Source: Cytobacillus pseudoceanisediminis
GTDB lineage: Bacteria > Bacillota > Bacilli > Bacillales > Cytobacillaceae
Length of the DNA: 64,000 bases
Direction: 5' to 3'
Assembly: GCF_023516215.1 (NCBI RefSeq)
Contig: NZ_CP097350.1
Span: 1-64,000 of the forward strand
The notes beneath the pieces were generated by a model that did no database searches, was not told where the DNA came from, and worked only from the letters and a program-made list of their open reading frames with translations. The translations under genes were made by a program, and so were the position numbers. Within the stretch, counting starts at the first letter, position 1; each line of letters starts with the position of its first letter. Below, one piece after another: positions 45,331-54,298 of the stretch.

Positions 45331-46005
45331 ATGGTCAATTATAATGTGAGAACTTATGAGGAAGCAATAAACGTAATTAAGGAGCTTGGTATACTGCCCC
45401 TTGCACCAATAATTCCTGGGTTTCCTTCTCTAAATACAATTACTCTAGAAAAGTATTGGCATTCAGATACAGAGTTCGACCCTTGGACCTGGAGGACAAA
45501 ATTTTCTGCTGATGGGGTTGCAGGATATGGTAAATTCATTAAGAAAAAATCAGTATTGATTTCCCTTGAGTTTCTTCCATATATTAAAAGGATTCTAGGT
45601 CATTCTGAGCCCGTTGAGGAAAGGTACGATAACGGCAACATAACTAAAGAAGCATTTGACATATACAAAATAATTAGCCAAGAGGAAGGAATAGATACAA
45701 GGGCATTAAGGAAAAAAGCAGGGCTGAAGGATAGAGACAAAAAAAGGCTTTTTGATAATGCAATGTTGGAACTGCAAGGGTCAATGGATATTGTGATTTC
45801 AGGCATACAGGATAAAGTAAATGAAGATGGTGAAAAAAATGGATGGAGTAGTACTGCTTTTGAGACCTATGACTCCTGGGCAATGAGAAATAGTGTTGAA
45901 AACATAATTAAAGATAGAGAAGAAGCAAAGAAATTCCTTATATCTCATTTTAAATATTTATGTAGTAACGAATCTCTAAAAAGCCTTGAAAAAATATTTG
46001 CGTAA
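45331..46005 (+). CDS. AlkZ-related (YcaQ-like) family protein
   Basis: A 224-residue protein with AAAAGGAGA before the ATG. Segments such as GILPLAPIIPGFPSL, DPWTWRTKFSADGVAGYGKF and EKNGWSSTAFET recall a Bacillus family annotated as related to the AlkZ/YcaQ DNA glycosylases. It probably reached the plasmid with chromosomal neighbours (aroA, VOC). The assignment is from memory of the family and not certain. Confidence 0.5.
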   Translation: MVNYNVRTYEEAINVIKELGILPLAPIIPGFPSLNTITLEKYWHSDTEFDPWTWRTKFSADGVAGYGKFIKKKSVLISLEFLPYIKRILGHSEPVEERYDNGNITKEAFDIYKIISQEEGIDTRALRKKAGLKDRDKKRLFDNAMLELQGSMDIVISGIQDKVNEDGEKNGWSSTAFETYDSWAMRNSVENIIKDREEAKKFLISHFKYLCSNESLKSLEKIFA

Positions 46006-46032
46006 GTTTATAAGAAATGGTGTGATTTAATT

Positions 46033-46415
46033 ATGGAGCTTACACACACAAGAATTTTAGTAGACAATTACAGGGAATGTTTCTTATTTTATAGAGATGT
46101 TTTAGGATTTGAAGTATCGTGGGGAGATGAAGAATCCTTGTATGCAGATTTTAAGTTCAGTGGTTGTACATTAGGACTATTTGAAAGGAAACAAATGCTT
46201 GAAGCTATTGGTACAGAAAAAGATCCTCTTATACATAAGTATGATAGAGCAGCATTGGTTTTTCAGGTAGATAATGTTGAAGAGAAATATGAAAACTAAA
46301 AAGAAAAAGTTGAATTCATAACTAAACCTACGGCACAAGAAGGATGGGGAATTAAAGTAGCTCACTTTAGAGATCCTGATGGAACACTTATTGAAATATA
46401 TGAGAGTTTGAAATA
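46033..46415 (+). pseudogene. VOC/glyoxalase-fold gene with an in-frame stop
   Basis: The first 88 codons encode a glyoxalase/bleomycin-resistance-fold N terminus (THTRILVDNYRECFLFYRDVLGF). A TAA at 46297-46299 interrupts the frame, which then continues in the same frame with FITKPTAQEGWGIKVAHFRDPDGTLIEIYE, the canonical end of the family with its metal-binding Glu. A single change from TTA would restore it. It ends before a terminator at 46424. Confidence 0.75.
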
Positions 46416-46423
46416 AATAAGTA

Positions 46424-46456
46424 CGATGCTTAAAAAGGCATCGGCTTTTTCTTTTT
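46424..46456 (+). terminator. Intrinsic terminator
   Basis: CGATGC (46424-46429) pairs with GCATCG (46438-46443), then a T-rich tail. Confidence 0.75.
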
Positions 46457-46582
46457 CTCCAAGGATTTTGTGATACTATTCACTTAAACAATAGGGTGCG
46501 TTAGTTGTACAAGAATGAAACAACTTTAATATCCTTTTAAACAACAATATTCTATTAAATCACTTCAATTTTAACAACTATT

Positions 46583-46622
46583 AGAGCCTTATTACATATC
46601 AAATGTAGTGAGGCTCTTGTTT
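46583..46622. terminator. Second hairpin terminator
   Basis: AGAGCCTTATTACAT (46583-46597) pairs with ATGTAGTGAGGCTCT (46603-46617), then TGTTT. The surrounding stretch 46457-46770 holds no gene. Confidence 0.6.
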
Positions 46623-46770
46623 ATTAAAGCGAAAGTAAAAACTTTATTATCGTTCTACATTTGCTCTTGGGTATTTAAAGGAATTTATGTGTTCTTATCG
46701 AAAGTATGAAACCAGGATCCAAATAAATATTCGTACTTAAATACTATAAAACTTATATAGGAGTATCTAG

Positions 46771-47484
46771 ATGAAACTAATTGTTTGGAATGCTGCAATG
46801 CGTTTTAGAGATAAATTGGAACACTTAAAATCATATCAAGCAGATATTTTAATTATTCCAGAATCCGAATCTCCGGAAAAATGGGGACAAACTAAACTTC
46901 AGGACGTTAATCAATTTCTTTGGTTTGGTGAGAAAGTTAATAAAGGGATTGGTATATTTACATTAAATGAACATTATAAAATTGAACTTCATCCTTTACA
47001 TAACAAGGATTTCCGCTATATTATTCCGTTGTTGGTAACTGGAAAACGGAATTTTATTCTCTTTGCGGTATGGTCACAAAATACAAAAGCAAAATTTGAA
47101 AGTTACATTGGTCAAATATATTTAGCCCTAAAATATTATGACACTTTGTTGAAGGAACCCTGTGTTATTGCTGGGGATTGGAATAGCAATAAGAACTTTG
47201 ATCATATCAGGAGGGTTGGTACGCACACGGATGTTGTCAATCTATTGAAAAGTAAGGGTATAACTAGTACATACCATCATTTTTATAACGAAGAGCATGG
47301 TGTTGAGTCACAGCCTACCCACTATTTTCGAAAAGAATATGCAAGACCATTTCATATCGACTATATTTTTACTTCTAAAGATATACTATCATCGCTAAAT
47401 AAAATGGAAGTAGGGAAACATGAAAATTGGATTAAATTAAGTGATCATATGCCTTTGTTAACGGATTTTAACGGTATCCAATAG
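46771..47484 (+). CDS. Endonuclease/exonuclease/phosphatase-family protein
   Basis: The 237-residue protein has the fold's signatures: WNAAMRF near the start (Asn), IIPESES (Glu), AGDWNSNK (the Asp and Asn of the active site) and the C-terminal HIDYIFTS...SDHMPLL with the catalytic Asp-His pair. Family members hydrolyse phosphodiesters in nucleic acids or phosphoesters. The substrate is unknown. ATG start with TAGGAG. Confidence 0.8.
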   Translation: MKLIVWNAAMRFRDKLEHLKSYQADILIIPESESPEKWGQTKLQDVNQFLWFGEKVNKGIGIFTLNEHYKIELHPLHNKDFRYIIPLLVTGKRNFILFAVWSQNTKAKFESYIGQIYLALKYYDTLLKEPCVIAGDWNSNKNFDHIRRVGTHTDVVNLLKSKGITSTYHHFYNEEHGVESQPTHYFRKEYARPFHIDYIFTSKDILSSLNKMEVGKHENWIKLSDHMPLLTDFNGIQ

Positions 47485-47517
47485 CCAATAGACTCATATG
47501 GGCTCCATAAATATATA

Positions 47518-47697
47518 TTGCCTATAAATCCAAATAATAGTAAAATAAATTTGTAACATTTTATTATTTTATTATTTTTTAGCAACCAATCTTTGGTTAG
47601 CAGGCTATGTTTATTAAACGTATGCGTTCTTTGGAACGATTCTTTTACACATTTTTTATGTGCTTATTAGAGTCATTCTGGAGGGCGCTTTTTTGCG
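47518..47697 (+). promoter_or_regulatory. Type A structured leader, copy 4
   Basis: Promoter TTGCCT-N17-TAAAAT (47518-47546), U-rich tract, GCAACCA-loop-TGGTTAGCAGG (47582-47604), then a terminator stem: GCGTTCTTTGGAACGATTC (47624-47642) pairs with AGTCATTCTGGAGGGCGC (47671-47688), then six T. Upstream of the RadC/SSB operon. Confidence 0.7.
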
Positions 47698-47735
47698 TTT
47701 TAATAAAAAAATATACCAGAAAGGTGGAAAAGAAA

Positions 47736-48086
47736 ATGGCTGTTACAATGTCACAGTTATTAGGAAAACCAGGAGATGTTATTGAGGATTGTAGAAAGGA
47801 AATCAGGCTTTTACCCTCAAATGACAGGTATCGCATTTCTGCAGAGATACTTCTTAGAAATGGAGAGCGTCGCTATTTTCGAGCAAAGTCTATTGATAGG
47901 AAGTCTGCTACACAAGAGGTACTCTTGTTTATTGCAGCTGTCGAGAATGCAACTGGGGAAACAGTAATGTGGAGATTAAAGGGAGAGAAAACTTATCATA
48001 TGAGCACTAATTATGAGGTAAGCCCTTCTTTTATTCAGCGCACCAAAAAAGCCATTCTAGGGTACTTCTTCGACATCGAAGAGTAA
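47736..48086 (+). CDS. Hypothetical protein, first gene of the RadC/SSB operon
   Basis: A 116-residue soluble protein from ATG 47736 with AAAGGTGG upstream; the longer frame upstream is the leader RNA and is not coding. No family recognised. It starts an operon with radC, ssb and a DNA methyltransferase-like gene. Confidence 0.6.
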   Translation: MAVTMSQLLGKPGDVIEDCRKEIRLLPSNDRYRISAEILLRNGERRYFRAKSIDRKSATQEVLLFIAAVENATGETVMWRLKGEKTYHMSTNYEVSPSFIQRTKKAILGYFFDIEE

Positions 48087-48130
48087 GAGGCAATTAGTTT
48101 AAGAAAGCATTTAAGAGACTTTAAGAAAGG

Positions 48131-48787
48131 TTGTTGGAAACATTGAAAAATCATTTTGCAATTGCGAAAGAGGAGCTAGGCTTTTATGGTTTTGAAAATA
48201 CTTCTCTACAAAATTTGTTAGCAGTATTAATTGGACCAAAAGCAAATCCAGTTGTAACCGGCCAGTTGTCTTCATTAGGAGTAAAAAGGCTCTCTTCCTT
48301 ATCTAAAGAAGAGTTACTCCAATATGAAGGTATTGGCGAAACAACTGCGGATCGAATTATTGCCTGTATTGGACTTGCTGGTCTACTCAACAAATTTAAG
48401 TTTGAGGAATGCTATATTGTCAGAAGTCCAGAAGACGCTGCTAAATATATGGCTGATATGTCTACACTAGATCAAGAACATTTTGAGGTGCTTTTTCTTA
48501 ACTCAAAAAATGTGGTTATTGGGCGTAAGACAATATTTAAAGGCTCTTTAAATGCAAGTATCGTACACCCTAGAGAAATCTTTCGTGAGGCAGTAAAACT
48601 CAGCGCAGCATCAATAATAGCTGGTCATAACCATCCCAGCGGAGACCCGTATCCTTCAAGGGAAGATATCGAAGTCACCAAAAGATTATCTGAGGCAGGG
48701 AAGCTAGTGGGGATCGATTTATTAGATCACATTATTATTGGTCATCACGGTAATTTTACTTCATTAAAAGAAAAGGGGTATTGTTAA
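48131..48787 (+). CDS. radC: RadC/JAB-domain protein
   Basis: A 218-residue protein with an N-terminal helix-hairpin-helix region (GIGETTADRIIACIGL) and the RadC-type JAMM motif HNHPSGDPYPSREDIEVTK. Despite the name, RadC proteins are not shown to act in repair; they are common next to plasmid ssb and antirestriction genes. TTG start. The stop overlaps the ssb start (TAATG). Confidence 0.9.
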   Translation: MLETLKNHFAIAKEELGFYGFENTSLQNLLAVLIGPKANPVVTGQLSSLGVKRLSSLSKEELLQYEGIGETTADRIIACIGLAGLLNKFKFEECYIVRSPEDAAKYMADMSTLDQEHFEVLFLNSKNVVIGRKTIFKGSLNASIVHPREIFREAVKLSAASIIAGHNHPSGDPYPSREDIEVTKRLSEAGKLVGIDLLDHIIIGHHGNFTSLKEKGYC

Positions 48788-49200
48788 TGAATAGCCTTAA
48801 CCTAGTGGGGCGACTTACAAAAAAGCCTATTATTAAAGGTGATGAACAGAAAGTTTGCCTATTCACATTAGCTGTTAATCGTAATTATACAAACCAAAAC
48901 GGTGAACGTGAAGCTGATTTTATTCAGATAAAAACGTTTAAAAAGACTGCTAACAATTGTTATAAATACCTGGACAAGGGTAGTTTAGTTAGTGTTACTG
49001 CTTCTATTCGTACTGGATCTTATATGAAAGACAATAAGAAGATTTATACTATGGAAGTTGTAGCAGAAGATGTACGTTTTCTCGATACAAAGAAAAGTAT
49101 CAATGAAAATAGTAATGGAGATCATCATCAATATAACCAATCCCATGATGACGACCCGTTCCCTGGTAGCGTTGAAACCCATGAGGAATGGCCATTTTAA
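48787..49200 (+). CDS. ssb: Single-stranded DNA-binding protein
   Basis: A 137-residue SSB with the OB fold (NLVGRLTKKPIIKG, FTLAVNRNY, EADFIQIKTFKKTANNC) and the acidic C-terminal tip ending in EEWPF, which recruits partner proteins. ATG 48787 is chosen because it overlaps the radC stop; a TTG two codons earlier is less likely. A plasmid SSB typically coats incoming single strands during conjugation. Confidence 0.92.
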   Translation: MNSLNLVGRLTKKPIIKGDEQKVCLFTLAVNRNYTNQNGEREADFIQIKTFKKTANNCYKYLDKGSLVSVTASIRTGSYMKDNKKIYTMEVVAEDVRFLDTKKSINENSNGDHHQYNQSHDDDPFPGSVETHEEWPF

Positions 49201-49213
49201 GATTGGAGAGAAT

Positions 49214-49250
49214 AAAGCGTTCGTTCCTTTGTGAATGAGCGCTTTTCCTT
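49214..49250 (+). terminator. Hairpin after ssb
   Basis: AAAGCGTTC (49214-49222) pairs with GAATGAGCGCTTT (49233-49245), then T-rich sequence; likely a partial terminator inside the operon. Confidence 0.65.
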
Positions 49251-49276
49251 TTTAAAAAAGAATTTGGAGGCATAGA

Positions 49277-49552
49277 ATGAAAAAATATCGTGTACTAGAT
49301 GAGTCTAATATATTTTCTGCTAGTGCTGAGGAGATACGAGAATACCTAGAAGTAAGTTTTGGAGAAAAGTTTGGATTTCTTCCTATGTTTCAGGAATCGG
49401 AAGATGAAGGTTATTTAGAAATTTACCTCCATACTGATACTTATGAAATTTTGGAGGATCAGGAGCTTACTAAACTCGAAGAAATGGATATCACGGAGTC
49501 TGACTCCTTAAAAGCCATTTGTTCAATCTTAGGGCTTCGGATTGAAAATTAA
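49277..49552 (+). CDS. Hypothetical protein, 91 aa
   Basis: Small acidic soluble protein, ATG start with TTGGAGG. No family recognised. Lies between the ssb hairpin and the next small gene. Confidence 0.5.
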   Translation: MKKYRVLDESNIFSASAEEIREYLEVSFGEKFGFLPMFQESEDEGYLEIYLHTDTYEILEDQELTKLEEMDITESDSLKAICSILGLRIEN

Positions 49553-49620
49553 TAGATCTCCAAAATGAAGAAAGGGTTTTGTGTTTCCCTTTCTTTTTTA
49601 ATTATGAAGGAGGAATTCTT

Positions 49621-49950
49621 TTGAATCTGCCAGATTGTTATCTCGATTCAGCAGTGACCGAACCGTTTTTTAAAAAGGCCAAGGAGTACATTCCCTTTTT
49701 AGCTTACTTCGCGATTCAAAGTGCGTTTGCAGAGAAAGATAAGATGTTCAAAGTGGTTGCTTTGACCCACCTACGGAATCATTACAAAAAAGGTGAGGTA
49801 TCAAGGGACCAACTCAATGAGCTTATAGAATACTTAGATACTTTTCGCGATCCTTATCAGGACTTTTACGAAAAGGCTGGATTTCGGACTTGGACAGATA
49901 CTAAGAATAATATTTTAGGAGGATTATTAAATGAGTCATGTAGGAAATAA
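49621..49950 (+). CDS. Hypothetical protein, 109 aa
   Basis: TTG 49621 is chosen for the AAGGAGGAA site; the frame is open further upstream without one. Helical soluble protein (YIPFLAYFAIQSAFAEKDKM). Its last codons overlap the methyltransferase-like gene by 20 bases. Confidence 0.5.
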   Translation: MNLPDCYLDSAVTEPFFKKAKEYIPFLAYFAIQSAFAEKDKMFKVVALTHLRNHYKKGEVSRDQLNELIEYLDTFRDPYQDFYEKAGFRTWTDTKNNILGGLLNESCRK

Positions 49951-50206
49951 AATTAGGGCTGGCTTCTTTGCCACTCCTGAACGACAAGGTGAGTATTTCA
50001 CTCAGTTATTAGAAGTTGAAGGGAGCGGAGTGTGGCTAGATCCCACATGCGGTGAAGGTGAAATCCTTAAACAACTATCAGCTGCCTTTCAGAAAGAGGA
50101 TTGTAGGATTACTACATACGGTGTGGAGTTGGATAAGGGAAGAGCGGATAAAGCAAAATCTGTATTAGACCATACAATTAATGCACCTATTGAATCTATG
50201 GTCATT
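49931..50206 (+). CDS. DUF6094-like N6-adenine methyltransferase, exon 1
   Basis: Exon 1 encodes the first 92 residues, including the SAM-binding motif LDPTCGEGEILKQL and the VELDKGRAD acidic strand. It is interrupted after the codon ATT by a group II intron. Joined to exon 2 at 52808 the frame is preserved and reads SMVIQNEAVSFLYLNPPYDF, which contains the catalytic NPPY motif of amino-group DNA methyltransferases. The total protein is about 358 residues. In mobile elements this family accompanies SSB and RadC genes. Confidence 0.75.
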
Positions 50207-52807
50207 GTGCGAGGCGTTCTTCAATAACTAGAGCAAATCTAGGAAAAGAAGGGGCTATTCGTAATAAAGAATAGTTACAACTGAATTAATGATAAAGAGG
50301 AATGAAAGCCTTCATGTTGAGCTGAAACTCTTTCCCTAAGACTCCTGCATGCATCTACTAATAGTGAATCAGAGATGTGTGAAGCCAGGCGAAGTCGGCT
50401 GAAATCACCCTAAGTTCTTTGAATATGGATGATGATAAGTCGGGGGGCTACAAAATAAATATGGTGAGAATGTTCTAAAATGAACTGACGAACTGGCGAA
50501 TGAACGGGTCTACATGATAGGAATACGAAAGTATTCTGCTCGCTACAGCGAGGTGAGTGTCGGCTAGTAAGCAAATGACTATGAAAACCGATATATCCAA
50601 CCATGAGGATATTACGCTCACAGGCTCAGAGTCAGCACCTAAGTTTATATGTATAGCTAATTAATTCGGAACGTCGTAAGCGATAAACTTCTATATAACA
50701 GTCACTACTGGGAAGGTTGCTATAAGATACCTTGTATCGAAATGCATTCGTTGTCGTGAAAGTAGGGCCACAGTACCTATGAAATTATGGAAACATAGTG
50801 GAGGGATAGGCCCAAGTCTAGGATAGAACTAAAATCTGGTTTAATAGATGAGCTGCATCGGTCGAGTATGAATGTGGGGACAACTCAAAGAAAGGTGGAG
50901 TTGCCACAGTGCAGACGAGATTGCGACAGTGGGAGTATTACGGACTAACACCGACCTTTTCTGAGTTATATGAGAAAAGTAAGAACGGTGAAAAGTTTAA
51001 TAAACTTTACGAGATAATTACCAGTCGAGACAACATCCTTTTAGCATATAGAACTATCAAGTCAAATTCAGGGTCTAAAACTCCAGGAACTGACGGAATT
51101 ACGATAGACAGCTATAAACTAAAATCCCAAGAGGAACTAATCACTCTTATCCAAGAGCAGTTAGTGGATTATAAACCTAAAGCGGTCAGAAGAGTCTATA
51201 TTCCCAAACCCAATGGAGACAAACGTCCATTAGGAATTCCTAGCATGATTGAACGGATTATTCAACAGATGTTTAAGCAAGTCCTTGAGCCAATTTGTGA
51301 AGCGAAATTCTACTCACACAGCTATGGTTTCAGACCTTTAAGAAGTACATCCCATGCAAAATCCCGTTGCGATTCATTAATCAACAAGGCTGAACTACAC
51401 TTTGTTGTAGACGTAGATATTAAAGGCTTCTTTGATAACGTAAATCACCGCAGGTTAATGAAGCAAATATGGAGTATAGGCATACAGGATAGAAAAGTCC
51501 TAGCAATAATCTCAAAAATGTTAAAAGCCCCCATTAAAGGTCTTGGTATTCCTACAAAAGGAACACCACAGGGAGGTATCCTGTCACCACTTCTGTCTAA
51601 CATAGTCTTACATGACTTAGATGTATGGATCTCGAATCAATGGGAGAACTACCCATCGAAATTTTCTTACAAAAGACAAGGTGATAAGGTAGCCGCCTTA
51701 AAACGTACCAATTTAAAGGAAGGTTACATTGTGAGATATGCTGACGACTTTAAAATCTTTGCAAGAAACCATAAAGTTGCACTCAAATGGTTTCACGCGG
51801 TTAAAGATTACTTAAAGGAAAGGCTCAAATTAGACATCAACCCGGATAAATCCAAAGTAGTTAATCTCCGAAAAAGAAGCACCGATTTCTTAGGTTTCAC
51901 TCTAAAAGCAACCCCAAAGGGTAGCAGTTACTTTTCAAAAAGTAATATAAAGAGTGAAAAGAAGGAGCAAATTTTGAGACGTGCGAGAAAGCATATCTTG
52001 AATATTCGCAAAAACCCTTCCCGAGAAAACCTTATGAATTGGAACAGCTTCATTCTAGGAATCCATAACTACTTTAAATATGCAACTCATGTTAGTAACG
52101 ACTTTACCGACCTGTCCCACAGATTATCCCGACTGATATACAATAGGTTCTCAAAAGTTGGAAAGCGGGTTTACACAAGTAATGCACCACCAACATACAA
52201 AAAATTCTATGGCTGGTCCAGATACAGAGCATGGGAAATAAATGGTATTTACCTTTATCCTATGCAAGCTATTAAGACCAGAACAAACCTGAATTTCTCA
52301 CAGGAGCTAACACCATTCACGGAAAAAGGGAGATTGCTAATTTCTAAGAAATTGAAGCCCGAAATCATGGGTGAAATTCTTAAATTGATGAAATCCCATA
52401 TCCCTGAGGGTACAGCGGAATACCTAGACAACCGTGTTTCACGATATTCAATGCAAATGGGTTGTTGTGATATTACAGGAGAATTTTTATATGCGGATGA
52501 TGTTCATTGTCACCATTTTACCCCTAGAAAAGAAGGAGGTAATGATTCCTTTGACAATCTGAGAATCATCCATAAAAACGTGCATAGACTGATTCACGCT
52601 TCTGACGAAGACACTATTGGGCCGATACCTTATGTTACTAAATCTGAAGGCAAGGCAAATTCAGAAAGTTAACCAATATCGCAAGGCTTGTAATCTAAAA
52701 CCAATTAGATTCTAAACTAGGTGGAACGCCGTATGAGGTGAAAATCTCACGTACGGTGTGGAGCGGGGAAAAGGTGGAGATAGCATCAAAACCTTACCTA
52801 TCGCTAT
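50207..52807 (+). mobile_element. Group II intron with maturase, 2601 bp
   Basis: The 5' end is GTGCG, the usual group II start. Domain V is at 52728-52757 (GCCGTATGAGG...CCT-like arm TCTCACGTACGGT), and the 3' end is CGCTAT, ending in AY. The AATGAC at 50574-50579 is complementary to the last six exon bases GTCATT, a likely EBS1-IBS1 pair. Removing exactly this interval restores the reading frame. The encoded reverse transcriptase starts at 50909. The element seems able to splice. Confidence 0.88.
50909..52672 (+). CDS. ltrA: Group II intron reverse transcriptase/maturase with HNH endonuclease
   Basis: The 587-residue protein has reverse transcriptase motifs such as GIPSMIERIIQQMFKQVLEPI, the VRYADDFKIF active site (YADD), a maturase X domain, and a C-terminal HNH endonuclease (GGNDSFDNLRIIHKNVHRLIH with upstream Cys and His pairs). 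It assists splicing and retrohoming. GTG start with an AAAGGTGG site. Complete and without frameshift, in contrast to many neighbours. Confidence 0.93.
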   Translation: MQTRLRQWEYYGLTPTFSELYEKSKNGEKFNKLYEIITSRDNILLAYRTIKSNSGSKTPGTDGITIDSYKLKSQEELITLIQEQLVDYKPKAVRRVYIPKPNGDKRPLGIPSMIERIIQQMFKQVLEPICEAKFYSHSYGFRPLRSTSHAKSRCDSLINKAELHFVVDVDIKGFFDNVNHRRLMKQIWSIGIQDRKVLAIISKMLKAPIKGLGIPTKGTPQGGILSPLLSNIVLHDLDVWISNQWENYPSKFSYKRQGDKVAALKRTNLKEGYIVRYADDFKIFARNHKVALKWFHAVKDYLKERLKLDINPDKSKVVNLRKRSTDFLGFTLKATPKGSSYFSKSNIKSEKKEQILRRARKHILNIRKNPSRENLMNWNSFILGIHNYFKYATHVSNDFTDLSHRLSRLIYNRFSKVGKRVYTSNAPPTYKKFYGWSRYRAWEINGIYLYPMQAIKTRTNLNFSQELTPFTEKGRLLISKKLKPEIMGEILKLMKSHIPEGTAEYLDNRVSRYSMQMGCCDITGEFLYADDVHCHHFTPRKEGGNDSFDNLRIIHKNVHRLIHASDEDTIGPIPYVTKSEGKANSES

Positions 52808-53608
52808 CAAAATGAAGCTGTATCATTTTTATACTTAAATCCCCCATACGATTTCACAATGAAAGGGATAGATGATGAATCAGCTGACAGAAAAGAGTGG
52901 ACTGAGCTTTACAGAAACACCAAATATCTTAAGGAACAAGGTCTCATAATGTATGTGATTCCTTCTTATCGTTATTCCGATAAGCGGATCGCTAGGTTTT
53001 TGGCCACACATTTTTATAATGTAGGCATGATGAGATTTTCGGATGATGATTATGATGATTTCCGTCAATGTATATTTATCGGTAATAAAAAGACAGGTAA
53101 GCATAAGGAATTTAATCAAAAGCTGTTTGACTTCCTTATTCAAATGGAATCTGATGAATTTGTGATGGAAAATGTTACACCGGTAGACCGCTTCGTTGCT
53201 GCCAATAAAAAGTGGAGTGTTCCTTCAGGAGTAGAAAAATTAAGGACATTCTATACCAAGTTAGCAAATAAATCAGATTTTGTTGAAGGGATTCGAAACA
53301 GTAAAGGGTTTCAGGCCTTTAAAAACCGTTCTAAACCACGCCAGCTAGAGATTGGCGGTAACCCTATTCTACCCTTAAATGTTGGCCAACTGGCTCTCCT
53401 ACTAGCCTCTGGAGCCGTTAATGGAGAAATTGGAGAGGGAGATAATTATCACCTTGTACAGGGGCTAGAGCTTGTGAAAAAAATTCCGAATGAGGAAAAG
53501 AAAGTGCACGATAATGGCAGTGTAACGACGATTACAAAAATTCGTACGCGACGTGAAGTCAGCGTTAAGGTAATCACGCCTCAGGGGAAAATTTTGAAGC
53601 TCGTTTAG
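52808..53608 (+). CDS. DUF6094-like N6-adenine methyltransferase, exon 2
   Basis: Exon 2 encodes the last 266 residues, starting QNEAVSFLYLNPPYDF with the NPPY motif. Next comes YLKEQGLIMYVIPSYRYSD, the following core strand of the methyltransferase fold, and a C-terminal part that ends VSVKVITPQGKILKLV. A missing T near 53592-53595 would extend the frame into FEARLETL..., so the true end is slightly uncertain. It may methylate adenines to protect the plasmid or to mark it. Confidence 0.7.
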   Translation, partial: QNEAVSFLYLNPPYDFTMKGIDDESADRKEWTELYRNTKYLKEQGLIMYVIPSYRYSDKRIARFLATHFYNVGMMRFSDDDYDDFRQCIFIGNKKTGKHKEFNQKLFDFLIQMESDEFVMENVTPVDRFVAANKKWSVPSGVEKLRTFYTKLANKSDFVEGIRNSKGFQAFKNRSKPRQLEIGGNPILPLNVGQLALLLASGAVNGEIGEGDNYHLVQGLELVKKIPNEEKKVHDNGSVTTITKIRTRREVSVKVITPQGKILKLV

Positions 53609-53676
53609 AGACACTGAACCAAAAACCTTCTGAAAGACTGAACCTAAAGATCAACCTTTTTTTGGGAGGAAAGAAT

Positions 53677-53877
53677 ATGGATACCCATAACGAAATAGTA
53701 TTCATGGAAGAGCAAATGAAGAAGCTCGTAGCAAAGGATGCACTACTAAAATTAGTGTATAAAGATATGACAATCAATAGGAATCATTCAAGTGAAGATG
53801 CATTAAAAATCATATTTAATGGCTATGTACTTGATGATCCGATCATGGAGGAAGAATATCGTAAAGCCTCCAAGTAA
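53677..53877 (+). CDS. Hypothetical small protein, 66 aa
   Basis: ATG 53677 with TTGGGAGGA upstream. Helical soluble protein with no family recognised. Co-directional with the methyltransferase-like gene. Confidence 0.5.
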   Translation: MDTHNEIVFMEEQMKKLVAKDALLKLVYKDMTINRNHSSEDALKIIFNGYVLDDPIMEEEYRKASK

Positions 53878-53903
53878 GTAATCTTTAAATTAGGGGAAAA
53901 AGT

Positions 53904-54218
53904 ATGTTAAAAAATAGTGCTAACCAATTACCTTCTAACACAGAAAAAGTTGTAAAAGAATTAATAGATATTTACTGGTCAGATATCTATAACTCTCAAG
54001 TGATTGAGGAAACTATTGAGGCCGCTGCCAACTTACCTATACCCCAAACTATACAGAAATTTATAAACTCTATGGATAGTATAGTTAAGTCAGAAATTAA
54101 GGTATCTCCTTTGTACGTTATTGAACCATATGGAGATGCATTGGAAAAATTAAACCCTGGTTATTATTCTGAAAAACGTAGAGTTTTTTATCAAGAGGAT
54201 ATGGACTCTATCATCTAA
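53904..54218 (+). CDS. Hypothetical protein, 104 aa
   Basis: Helical soluble protein, ATG start with AGGGGAAAA. No family recognised. It ends the operon before a terminator at 54230. Confidence 0.5.
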   Translation: MLKNSANQLPSNTEKVVKELIDIYWSDIYNSQVIEETIEAAANLPIPQTIQKFINSMDSIVKSEIKVSPLYVIEPYGDALEKLNPGYYSEKRRVFYQEDMDSII

Positions 54219-54229
54219 ATACAGGAATA

Positions 54230-54264
54230 AAGGCAAGGTTCTTTTGTTGGAACCTTGCCTTTTT
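54230..54264 (+). terminator. Operon terminator
   Basis: AAGGCAAGGTTC (54230-54241) pairs with GGAACCTTGCCTT (54249-54261), then T run. Confidence 0.88.
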
Positions 54265-54298
54265 ATTACAGGGATAATTTAAACTGGAGGGATAACAA

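Noticed and set aside
47607..47735. N-terminal extension of the gene at 47736
   Set aside because: This stretch is the Type A leader with its terminator hairpin and has no ribosome site; the ATG at 47736 has one.
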